From an uncultured Bacteroidota bacterium (GTDB taxonomy: Bacteria > Bacteroidota > Bacteroidia > Flavobacteriales > Flavobacteriaceae): a stretch of 64,000 nt of DNA. The notes under the pieces were generated by a model. The model was not told the origin of the DNA. It made no database searches and worked only from the letters and a program-made list of their open reading frames with translations. Both the position numbers and the translations under genes were made by a program. How positions within the stretch are numbered: position 1 is the first letter of the stretch; each line of letters opens with the position of its first letter. This document shows, in pieces, positions 46,613-54,843 of this stretch. The stretch covers positions 1-64,000 of the forward strand of contig CAJXVU010000012.1 of NCBI GenBank assembly GCA_913062555.1, in the 5' to 3' direction.

Positions 46613-47188
46613 CTAATTGTACGCCTTGTATAGTTTTTGTAAATCAGATTCCTTCATCGAAATCATATTTACATCTAGGGTTATAGGCGTAAATGGTATG
46701 TCTGTTGAATCTCGTTTTACAGCAACGATGGTATCTATTAGTTCCATGCCCTTTATAACTTTGCCAAATATAGTATAGTCACCATCTAAGCGATGGAGGC
46801 CTTCTTTGTTCTGTACAATATAAAACTGACATCGCGCAGATAATTTATCTGGATTGCCATCTCTCCCAGCTCCTAATGCGCCATAGGTATGTAATAGAGA
46901 ATCGTTAAATTCCGGTTCTAATAAATATTCAGGATCATTAAATCCTTCAGGAGTATCCGGGCACCCTCCTTGTGCTACAAAATTTGGAATTACTCTATTA
47001 AAAGTTAAGCTGTCCCAATATCCTTTATCTGCGAGTTCAATAAAACTCTTTTTATGATTTGGTGTTTCATTATATAACCATACTAACACTTCGCCTTGAG
47101 GTGTTGCAATTTGACCAATCTGAAATGTTTTTTCTTGAGCACAGGATAGCAAAAGAATTATAACTAAGCATGGGATAATTTTTTTCAT
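46613..47188 (-). CDS. Cyclophilin-type peptidyl-prolyl isomerase lipoprotein
   Basis: A 191-residue lipoprotein (lipobox LLSC, Cys16) with the cyclophilin fold: FNRVIPNFVAQGGCP, then LGAGRDGNPDKLSARCQFYI and YTIFGKVIKGMELID. It would help fold proteins in the periplasm. It is convergent with the M28 gene and divergent from the second propeller gene. Confidence 0.92.
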   Translation of the reverse strand: MKKIIPCLVIILLLSCAQEKTFQIGQIATPQGEVLVWLYNETPNHKKSFIELADKGYWDSLTFNRVIPNFVAQGGCPDTPEGFNDPEYLLEPEFNDSLLHTYGALGAGRDGNPDKLSARCQFYIVQNKEGLHRLDGDYTIFGKVIKGMELIDTIVAVKRDSTDIPFTPITLDVNMISMKESDLQKLYKAYN

Positions 47189-47340
47189 ATAATTGGTTGG
47201 ATTAGTTAATAAAAATAGGAATTTAAAAATTAGCAGATAAAAATCAAAAAGGAATGTTAAAATTGGCGCTTTTTAAATGGGAATTTTGATGCTCTGCCCA
47301 AGATTAATTACTTTCAAACCTTAAACTAACAAACCAACAA

Positions 47341-50118
47341 ATGAAAACTTTTAAATTACTTTTAGCATTAAGTCTGCTCTTCATTTTTCAGACGAATGCA
47401 CAACAATCTTCGATTGTTAAAAATGTACCGTTTACAAATATTGGCCCAGCTATAATGAGTGGTCGTGTTGTAGATGTAGATGTTAATCCTAACAAAACTA
47501 GCGAATTTTATGTTGCCTATGCTTCTGGAGGATTATGGTATACTAATAATAATGGAACAACTTTTAAATCAGTAACTGATACTGCACCAACCCAAAATAT
47601 GGGAGATATTGCGATCAATTGGAAAAGTGGTGACATTTGGATTGGAACAGGAGAAAGTAACTCGTCACGTTCATCATATTCAGGAATTGGAATTTTAAAG
47701 AGCACAGATAAAGGAAAAACTTGGAAAAATGTGGGTCTTCCAGATTCACATCATGTTGGGAGAATTGTTATAAATAAAAATAATCCTGATGAAGTTGTAG
47801 TGGGTGTCATTGGGCATTTATACTCTTCAAATGCAGAACGGGGGATTTATAAAACAAATGATGGGGGTAAAACATGGAAGCGTGCATTATTTGTGAATAA
47901 CGATACAGGGGTAATTGATATTAGTGTATCACCTACAAATCCAAATGTATTATATGCAGCGACTTGGGAACGAGAAAGAAAAGCCTGGGATTTTAAAGGG
48001 AATGGTGAGAATTCGGCAGTATATAAAAGTACAGATGCAGGGGATACTTGGGTAAATGTAACTGCTAAAGGAAATGGATTTCCAACTGGTAGCGGTGTTG
48101 GACGAATTGGTTTAGCAACTTTTAATGATAATGTGGTTTATGCATTTTTAGATAATCAATTTAGAAGGCCTGAAGAAAAGAAAAAAGAATCCTCAGGATT
48201 AAAGAAGGATGATTTCAAAACCATGTCTAAAGCCGACTTTTTAAAATTAGAGGATAAAAGTTTAAATACATACCTAAGAAGTAACAGGTTTGAACGCAAG
48301 TATACATCAAAAAGCGTAAAAAAATCGGTGAGAAATGATCAGGTTAAACCAAGTGATTTGGCAAGCTATTTAGAGAATGCGAACTCAGTAATGTTTAACT
48401 CTCCAGTGATTGGTGCAGAAGTATATAAATCAACAAATGGAGGTAAGTCTTGGACAAAAACACATAAAGGATATTTGGATGGGGTGTATAGTTCATATGG
48501 ATACTACTTCGGGATTATAGCAGTGAACGCATCCGATGAAAATAATATATATATTGGTGGTGTGCCTTTATTAAAATCAAATGATAGCGGAAAAACATTT
48601 ACCTCTATAGGTCAAGAAAATGTACATTCCGATCATCAATCCATTTGGGTAAACCCTAATGTTAAAGGGCATGTGATTAATGGAAATGATGGTGGTGTTA
48701 ATATTACTTATGATGATGGTGAAAACTGGACAAAAAACAATCAACCCGCAGTTGGACAATATTATAATATTGCTGTAGATAATAAAAAACCATACAATGT
48801 TTTTGGAGGATTACAAGATAACGGAGTATGGTATGGTCCAAGTAACTATACTGCTTCTAAGCGTTGGGAAGGTAGTGGGAGCTATCCTTATAAACGTATT
48901 GGTGGTGGTGATGGTATGCAGGTCCAAATAGATAGTCGTGATAATAATATTGTGTATTCAGGGTCTCAATTCGGATTTTATTTCAGATTAAATTTAGAGA
49001 CTCAGGAACGGATCAGAATAAACCCTAAACATGAATTAGGGGATTCGCCATATCGTTACAATTGGCAGACACCAATTTTATTGTCTCCACATAATCAAGA
49101 TATCCTTTATATGGGTGCAAACAAATTATTGCGCTCAATGGATCAAGGGGAAACTTTCGATGTTATTTCTGGAGATTTAACAACTGGCGGTAAAAAAGGG
49201 AATGTGCCTTATGGAACTTTAGCTGCTATTTCCGAAAGTCCATTTCAGTTTGGTTTAATTTATACAGGAAGTGATGACGGATACATTAATGTGACTCATA
49301 ATGGTGGAAATACATGGGAAAAAATATCCAATGATTTGCCGCAAAATCTTTGGGTATCTCGTGTGATTGCTTCTCAGCATAAAAAAGAACGCGTATATAC
49401 AACATTGAATGGATATAGAACCGACGATTTTAAGACTTACGTGTTTATGAGTGATGATATGGGTAAAACATGGAAATCAATTAGTTCTAATTTACCGAAT
49501 TCACCAGCAAATGTGATTAAAGAAGACCCAAGTAATGAAAATATCATTTACGTTGGTACAGATAACGGAGCCTATGTTTCTTTTAATAATGGGAGTTCTT
49601 GGGAAACTTTTTCTAATGGTTTAACCAATGCTGCTGTACATGATCTTGTGATTCAAGCAGAGGCTAAGGATTTATTGATTGGAACCCATGGACGATCTAT
49701 TTATAAAGCTGATATTGCTGCCCTTCAACAATATAATAAAGTAAGTGATAAAACTGTTGCGCTGTTTAAGGTAGCATCTTTACGTTCGTCTTCAAGGTGG
49801 GGAAGCTCTTGGAGTCAATTTTCAGAAGTATTTGAACCGTCTACTGCAATTCAATTATATGTGAAAAATGCGGGGAAACAAGTTGTAAAAGTGGTTTCTG
49901 AAAGCGGTATAGAACTTAATACAATTACCGTTAATGCTGATAGGGGATTTAATTACTTGGAATATGATATTACCATGTCCAAAGCTGGAAAAAAAGCTAT
50001 GGAAAAAGCAGACAGTAAAACAAAAATTAATAAGGCTCAAAATGGTAAATATTATTTACCAAAAGGGAAGTACACCATACAATTGGGTGACGAAAAAACA
50101 GATTTAATAATAAAATAG
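47341..50118 (+). CDS. Sortilin/BNR-type beta-propeller protein 2
   Basis: A 925-residue exported protein (signal peptide ending TNAQ, residue 21) paralogous to the protein at 41912-45079. It carries repeated Asp-box/BNR motifs (YKTNDGGKTWKR, YKSTNGGKSWTK, VTHNGGNTWEK). A lysine-rich insertion of about 65 residues (near 280-345) interrupts the propeller, and a short beta-domain ends the protein (YLPKGKYTIQLGD). No catalytic site is recognised. It ends at a strong terminator. Confidence 0.85.
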   Translation: MKTFKLLLALSLLFIFQTNAQQSSIVKNVPFTNIGPAIMSGRVVDVDVNPNKTSEFYVAYASGGLWYTNNNGTTFKSVTDTAPTQNMGDIAINWKSGDIWIGTGESNSSRSSYSGIGILKSTDKGKTWKNVGLPDSHHVGRIVINKNNPDEVVVGVIGHLYSSNAERGIYKTNDGGKTWKRALFVNNDTGVIDISVSPTNPNVLYAATWERERKAWDFKGNGENSAVYKSTDAGDTWVNVTAKGNGFPTGSGVGRIGLATFNDNVVYAFLDNQFRRPEEKKKESSGLKKDDFKTMSKADFLKLEDKSLNTYLRSNRFERKYTSKSVKKSVRNDQVKPSDLASYLENANSVMFNSPVIGAEVYKSTNGGKSWTKTHKGYLDGVYSSYGYYFGIIAVNASDENNIYIGGVPLLKSNDSGKTFTSIGQENVHSDHQSIWVNPNVKGHVINGNDGGVNITYDDGENWTKNNQPAVGQYYNIAVDNKKPYNVFGGLQDNGVWYGPSNYTASKRWEGSGSYPYKRIGGGDGMQVQIDSRDNNIVYSGSQFGFYFRLNLETQERIRINPKHELGDSPYRYNWQTPILLSPHNQDILYMGANKLLRSMDQGETFDVISGDLTTGGKKGNVPYGTLAAISESPFQFGLIYTGSDDGYINVTHNGGNTWEKISNDLPQNLWVSRVIASQHKKERVYTTLNGYRTDDFKTYVFMSDDMGKTWKSISSNLPNSPANVIKEDPSNENIIYVGTDNGAYVSFNNGSSWETFSNGLTNAAVHDLVIQAEAKDLLIGTHGRSIYKADIAALQQYNKVSDKTVALFKVASLRSSSRWGSSWSQFSEVFEPSTAIQLYVKNAGKQVVKVVSESGIELNTITVNADRGFNYLEYDITMSKAGKKAMEKADSKTKINKAQNGKYYLPKGKYTIQLGDEKTDLIIK

Positions 50119-50151
50119 AACACATTATTATATTAGTGTATAATATTTTTG

Positions 50152-50195
50152 ACAAGCTATTTTGCATATTTATTGCAAAGTAGCTTGTTTGTTTT
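50152..50195 (+). terminator. Intrinsic terminator after propeller gene 2
   Basis: A 15-bp stem (50152-50166 with 50174-50188) with one G-U pair and a 7-base loop, followed by TTGTTTT. It separates the propeller gene from the fucose locus. Confidence 0.85.
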
Positions 50196-50315
50196 ATAAA
50201 GAAATATGGAATTTTAGTCAAAGAGGATTCCTCTAGATTCTACCCATATTTTAGGGTGTTTCAAAAAATTTCTTTGTTTTCTGAAGCTCGAGCGCTAATT
50301 TAGAAGCCTCATATT

Positions 50316-51188
50316 ATGAAGCCACTTTATTTAGATAGAAGTAATACACAAAACGAATCCTTTAGCGTAGCCTATAGAAAACATCCAAATTTTTTAAAAG
50401 TATGGCATTACCACAGCGAGTTAGAGCTCGTGGTATTGCTAAAAAGTGTGGGGACTCGATTTATTGGGGATCATATAGGTGCTTTTACCGAAGGTGAAAT
50501 TATTCTAATTGGTAAAAACTTGCCTCATATGTGGCTCAATGATCCCGTTTATTTTGAAGAAGACTCTAAACTCAAAGCCGAAGCGTTAGTTGTCCATTTT
50601 AAAGAAGATTTTGTGGGAGATTCTTTTCTAGAATTACCAGAAATGAAAGGCTTGTCTAAATTGCTTAATAATGCGGTTAGAGGGATTAGGTTTAAAGGTG
50701 AGCAAAACGATAGAATTATTAAGAAAGTAAAACGATTAATGCAGCTTAATGGATTTGAAAGAGTCATTTGTTTTCTTCAAATTTTACAAGATTTGTCCCT
50801 TGTTCCCAAATATGAATTGCTCTCTAGCGGGTCTTATAATGATGACTTTGAAAGTTCGGATAAACGAAAGTTAGAGCCCGTTTACAACTATGTTATTAAT
50901 AACTTTAAGAATGAATTTGCCCTAAAGGATGTAGCTCTGTTGGCTCACATGAATCCTTCGGCATTTAGTCGGTATTTTAAAAGGGTACACCGCAAAACAT
51001 TTACCAAATATGTCAATGAATTACGAGTTGGTTTTGCCTGTAAATTATTGCTGGAAGAAAAATATTCTAAAACCGATATTTGTTTCGAATGTGGTTTTAA
51101 TAACCTCTCCAATTTCAATAGACAGTTTAAAGTTATTACTTCCTATTCTCCTTCCGAATATTTAAAAATGCAGCGGGATATTGCCTAG
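50316..51188 (+). CDS. AraC-family transcriptional regulator
   Basis: A 290-residue regulator with an N-terminal cupin-like sugar-binding domain (WHYHSELELVVLLKSVGTRF; GEIILIGKNLPHMW) and a C-terminal double helix-turn-helix of about 95 residues (FALKDVALLAHMNPSAFSRY; TDICFECGFNNLSNFNRQFK). It lies directly upstream of, and in line with, the L-fuconate dehydratase operon, so it most likely controls the fucose genes in response to fucose or a pathway intermediate. The inverted repeat at the fucD promoter is a candidate binding site. Confidence 0.92.
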   Translation: MKPLYLDRSNTQNESFSVAYRKHPNFLKVWHYHSELELVVLLKSVGTRFIGDHIGAFTEGEIILIGKNLPHMWLNDPVYFEEDSKLKAEALVVHFKEDFVGDSFLELPEMKGLSKLLNNAVRGIRFKGEQNDRIIKKVKRLMQLNGFERVICFLQILQDLSLVPKYELLSSGSYNDDFESSDKRKLEPVYNYVINNFKNEFALKDVALLAHMNPSAFSRYFKRVHRKTFTKYVNELRVGFACKLLLEEKYSKTDICFECGFNNLSNFNRQFKVITSYSPSEYLKMQRDIA

Positions 51189-51304
51189 TTTTTTAGGCTA
51201 ACGATTAGCATTATTATAAAAAGATTTATGTTCTTTTATTTACAATAACAAATTTTAATTGATTAATTAAGCAAAAAAAGTATTAGTTTTTGCAAAATAC
51301 CTTC

Positions 51305-51335
51305 TTGGTAAAAAGAGAGTATCGTTATAATTTTG
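51305..51335 (+). promoter_or_regulatory. Promoter of the fucose operon
   Basis: A -33 element TTG (51305-51307), a 20-base spacer and an exact -7 element TAATTTTG (51328-51335). Spacing matches the Bacteroidota consensus (19-21). The predicted start is near 51340, giving a leader of about 27 bases before ATG 51367. Confidence 0.7.
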
Positions 51336-51361
51336 AACTATTGCAAAATCATATAACGATA
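51320..51361. promoter_or_regulatory. Inverted-repeat operator candidate over the fucose operon promoter
   Basis: Perfect 10-bp outer arms TATCGTTATA (51320-51329) and TATAACGATA (51352-51361), with inner arms ATTTTG (51330-51335) and CAAAAT (51344-51349). The right side carries two extra bases (CA), and the centre is eight bases. The left arm overlaps the -7 element and the right arm lies between the transcription and translation starts. A bound protein would block transcription, so a repressor site is plausible; an RNA hairpin is an alternative. Confidence 0.65.
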
Positions 51362-51366
51362 TAAAG

Positions 51367-52665
51367 ATGACAATTACTCATGTTGAGGTAAAAGATATTC
51401 GATTTCCAACAAGTAAATCTCTCGATGGCTCAGATGCCATGAATCCAGATCCAGACTATTCAGCGGCCTATGTGATATTAAAAACAGACGATGAAAATGG
51501 GCTTGAAGGCCATGGTTTAACATTTACAATTGGTAGAGGTAATGAATTATGTGTTGCCGCTATTAGCTCATTGTCCCATCTAATCATAGGGAAAACACTG
51601 GAGAGTTTTACTAGTGATATGGAGGCGTTTTGGAAAATGATTACGGGCGATAGTCAACTACGGTGGTTAGGACCAGAAAAAGGAGTGATTCATTTGGCGA
51701 CAGGAGCAATAGTAAATGCTGTTTGGGATTTATATGCAAAAGTAGAAAAGAAACCGCTTTGGCAATTATTAGCCGATATGTCACCAGAAGCATTGGTAAA
51801 ATGTATTGATTTCACATATATAACTGATGCCATTACCCCAACCGAAGCACTAGATTTATTAAAAGAAAAGCAGGCAGGAAAAAATGAACGTATCGCATAT
51901 TTAAAAACTAATGGTTATCCTGCTTATACAACTTCTGCGGGGTGGTTGGGTTATTCCGATGCTAAAATGAGACGGTTATGCCAGGAAGCAAAAGCCGATG
52001 GGTTTAAGCATATGAAAATAAAAGTGGGCTCCGATCTACAAGACGATATGCGTAGAGCCGCCATAATTCGTGAGGAAATTGGGGATGATTTACAATTAAT
52101 GATGGATGCCAATCAAAAATGGGATGTAGATGAAGCCATCTCTAATATGGCTGAATTGAAGAAATTTAATCCCTATTGGATTGAAGAACCAACCAGTCCA
52201 GATGATATTTTGGGCCATGCCAAAATTGCGAAAGCCATTGCTCCTATAAAAGTAGCTACTGGTGAACATTGCCAAAATAGAGTGATGTTTAAACAATTGA
52301 TGCAGGCTGGTGCCATAGATGTTTGTCAAATTGATAGTTGCCGTGTTGGTGGGGTCAATGAGATCTTAGCTATTTTGCTAATGGCTGCTAAATTTAATAT
52401 TCCTGTATGTCCACATGCAGGGGGTGTTGGACTTTGCGAATATGTTCAGCATCTGTCAATGATTGACTATATTGCTATTAGTGGTTCTCAAGAACATCGT
52501 ATTATAGAATATGTAGACCATTTACATGAGCACTTCCTAGATCCTGTAGTTATAAATAATGGGGCCTATATGCCACCAAATAAACCAGGATATAGTATTA
52601 CAATGAAGAGGCAATCGATAAATGATTATGAATTTCCAAATGGAAAAATTTGGGTAGATAACTAA
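51367..52665 (+). CDS. fucD: L-fuconate dehydratase
   Basis: A 432-residue enolase-superfamily enzyme that dehydrates L-fuconate to 2-keto-3-deoxy-L-fuconate. The catalytic KxK is in KHMKIKVG (K217, K219). Metal ligands are Asp in MMDANQKW (D247), Glu in WIEEPTSP (E273) and Glu in VATGEH (E300). The Asp-His dyad is D323 (CQIDSCRVGG) and H350 (CPHAGGVGL). Length and motifs match characterised L-fuconate dehydratases. First gene of the operon. Confidence 0.93.
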   Translation: MTITHVEVKDIRFPTSKSLDGSDAMNPDPDYSAAYVILKTDDENGLEGHGLTFTIGRGNELCVAAISSLSHLIIGKTLESFTSDMEAFWKMITGDSQLRWLGPEKGVIHLATGAIVNAVWDLYAKVEKKPLWQLLADMSPEALVKCIDFTYITDAITPTEALDLLKEKQAGKNERIAYLKTNGYPAYTTSAGWLGYSDAKMRRLCQEAKADGFKHMKIKVGSDLQDDMRRAAIIREEIGDDLQLMMDANQKWDVDEAISNMAELKKFNPYWIEEPTSPDDILGHAKIAKAIAPIKVATGEHCQNRVMFKQLMQAGAIDVCQIDSCRVGGVNEILAILLMAAKFNIPVCPHAGGVGLCEYVQHLSMIDYIAISGSQEHRIIEYVDHLHEHFLDPVVINNGAYMPPNKPGYSITMKRQSINDYEFPNGKIWVDN

Positions 52666-52730
52666 TTAATGATATCTGGCAAGGGTCGAGTGTCCTTGTT
52701 GGTCTTTATAAAAGATAATAAAAAGAACAC

Positions 52731-54062
52731 ATGAAAAAATGGATTAGTTTTTTAGGAGTAATTTTAGTCATGCAGTCGGCGATTGCTCAGCCTGATTATG
52801 TGCCATCACAGCAAAATTTGGAAGCCAGACAATGGTTTCAAGAGGCTAAATTTGGCTTGTTTATTCATTGGGGAGTATATAGCCAGTTGGGTGATGGTGA
52901 ATGGGTAATGAATAATCAGAATATTTCCATTGATGAATACGAAAAACTACCCTCATTTTTTAATCCTATTGCCTTTAATGCGCATCAATGGGTGAAAATG
53001 GCTAAAGATGCAGGAATGAAATACATTACCATTACCAGTAGGCATCATGATGGGTTTTCGATGTTCGACTCTAAAGTGACCGATTATACCATCGTAAAAA
53101 AGACGCCCTATAAAAAGGATGTTTTAAAAGCACTTGCCGAAGCTTGTAAAAAAGAAGGAATCAAATTGTTTTTTTACTATTCACTTTTGGATTGGCATGA
53201 CGATAATTATTTTCCTAGAGGGCGAACAGGAACAAATATTCCTGGGAGAGGTGAAGGCGATTGGGATACGTACATTACATTTATGAAGGCACAGCTAACA
53301 GAATTGTTAACCAATTATGGAGATATTGCGGGAATCTGGTTCGACGGTCATTGGGATCAAAAAGAATGGGATGGAAAGCATTTTGGAAAGTTGAAGGTGG
53401 ATTGGCATTATGATGAAATTTATAAGTTGATTCACGATTTACAACCACATTGTTTAGTTGGGAATAATCATCATATTGCCCCAATAGCTGGAGAAGATTT
53501 TCAAATGTTTGAAAAAGATTTACCTGGCCAAAACACTACAGGTTGGGGTACTGATGCATCCAACGTAGGGAAACTGCCTTTAGAAGTGTGTGAAACCATA
53601 AACGGTTCCTGGGGCTTTAATTTACAAGATCGTAAACATAAATCGGAAAAAGAGTTGATTCAATATGTAGTGAAGGCTGCTGGATATGGAAGTAATTTGT
53701 TATTAAATGTGGGGCCAATGCCAAATGGCGAAATACAAATAGAACATAAAGCATCTTTAAAGAAAATAGGCGCTTGGTTACGAGAAAACGGCCCAACAAT
53801 TTATAATACTACCGGAGGTCCATTTACACCAACAGATGAAATGGCTTCAACTAGAAAAGGAAAGACTGTGTATTTACATATTTTAGAGGCGGATAAAGAG
53901 TTGTTTTTTCTAAAAGATTTTGAAGGACGTGTGAAAAGCATGCGTTTTTATAAAAGTAATGCACCTGTAACCTATAATATAACAAAATATGGGATGTTTA
54001 TTGAAGTACCTCAAGTCAATAAAGAACCTATAGATACAATAATTGAAATTATTTTAAAATAG
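52731..54062 (+). CDS. GH29 alpha-L-fucosidase 1
   Basis: A 443-residue exported fucosidase (signal peptide ending AIAQ, residue 20). The GH29 barrel has FGLFIHWGVYS (41-51), TSRHHDGFSMF (102-112) and the likely nucleophile Asp in GIWFDGHWD (D205). It is short for GH29, with a small C-terminal beta-domain only. It removes terminal alpha-L-fucose, probably from fucoidan or other fucosylated glycans. It lies 65 bases after fucD. Confidence 0.92.
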   Translation: MKKWISFLGVILVMQSAIAQPDYVPSQQNLEARQWFQEAKFGLFIHWGVYSQLGDGEWVMNNQNISIDEYEKLPSFFNPIAFNAHQWVKMAKDAGMKYITITSRHHDGFSMFDSKVTDYTIVKKTPYKKDVLKALAEACKKEGIKLFFYYSLLDWHDDNYFPRGRTGTNIPGRGEGDWDTYITFMKAQLTELLTNYGDIAGIWFDGHWDQKEWDGKHFGKLKVDWHYDEIYKLIHDLQPHCLVGNNHHIAPIAGEDFQMFEKDLPGQNTTGWGTDASNVGKLPLEVCETINGSWGFNLQDRKHKSEKELIQYVVKAAGYGSNLLLNVGPMPNGEIQIEHKASLKKIGAWLRENGPTIYNTTGGPFTPTDEMASTRKGKTVYLHILEADKELFFLKDFEGRVKSMRFYKSNAPVTYNITKYGMFIEVPQVNKEPIDTIIEIILK

Positions 54063-54063
54063 A

Positions 54064-54843
54064 ATGATGTCAGATTTTAGTTTGGAAGGAAAAACAGCGG
54101 TAATCACTGGCGGGGCTAGTGGAATTGGAAAAGCAATTGCCCAAAAATTCGCGGAAAAAGGCGCACATGTTTGCATACTTGAAATTAATAAAGTTGCAGC
54201 TCAAGATGCCGTAGATGAAATAATTAATGGCGGAGGGAGAGCAAGTGCTTATCAATGTAATGTGGCTAATCAGGATGAAGTCCTGTCTGTAATTAATAGC
54301 ATTGCAGATCGTGATGCTATTAATATATTAGTGAATAATGCAGGCATTGCACACATTGGAAATATAGAAGCAACTACAAACGATGACTTGGACCGGCTGT
54401 ATCAGGTAAATATTAAGGGTGTGTATAATTGTATGTATGCTTGTATTAGTCATATGAAAACTAATGGTGGTGTGATTTTAAATATGGCTTCAATTGCTTC
54501 CTCAGTTGGGATTTCCGATCGTTTTGCCTATTCCATGACCAAAGGCGCAGTGTTAACTATGACCTATTCTGTAGCTAAAGATTATATAAACTCAGCAATT
54601 AGATGTAATAGTATTTCTCCAGCCCGAATTCATACACCTTTTGTGGATGGATTTATTGCTAACAACTATCCTGGGCAAGAGCAAGAAATGTTTGAAAAGT
54701 TATCAAAAACACAACCCATAGGACGTATGGGAAAACCAGAAGAAGTAGCGAGTTTGGCGCTTTATTTATGTAGTAATGAAGCGTCGTTTATTACAGGAAC
54801 CGATTTTCCAATCGATGGAGGGTTTATAAAATTAAATGGATAA
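54064..54843 (+). CDS. SDR dehydrogenase of L-fucose catabolism
   Basis: A 259-residue short-chain dehydrogenase. It has the NAD(P)-binding TGGASGIG (15-22), NNAG, and the catalytic YxxxK in FAYSMTKGA, with Asn and Ser ahead. Start ATG is one base after the GH29 stop (an ATG at 54067 is also possible). In this operon it should be either the L-fucose 1-dehydrogenase or the 2-keto-3-deoxy-L-fuconate 4-dehydrogenase. The C-terminal resemblance to the BDH2-like group favours the latter, but the sequence does not settle it. Only one SDR is in the window, so the other step is encoded elsewhere. Confidence 0.85.
   Translation: MMSDFSLEGKTAVITGGASGIGKAIAQKFAEKGAHVCILEINKVAAQDAVDEIINGGGRASAYQCNVANQDEVLSVINSIADRDAINILVNNAGIAHIGNIEATTNDDLDRLYQVNIKGVYNCMYACISHMKTNGGVILNMASIASSVGISDRFAYSMTKGAVLTMTYSVAKDYINSAIRCNSISPARIHTPFVDGFIANNYPGQEQEMFEKLSKTQPIGRMGKPEEVASLALYLCSNEASFITGTDFPIDGGFIKLNG

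Noticed and set aside
51183-51199. GCCTA/TAGGC stem at the end of the AraC gene as a terminator
   Set aside because: The stem is only five base pairs and no T-tract follows, so termination is not supported.
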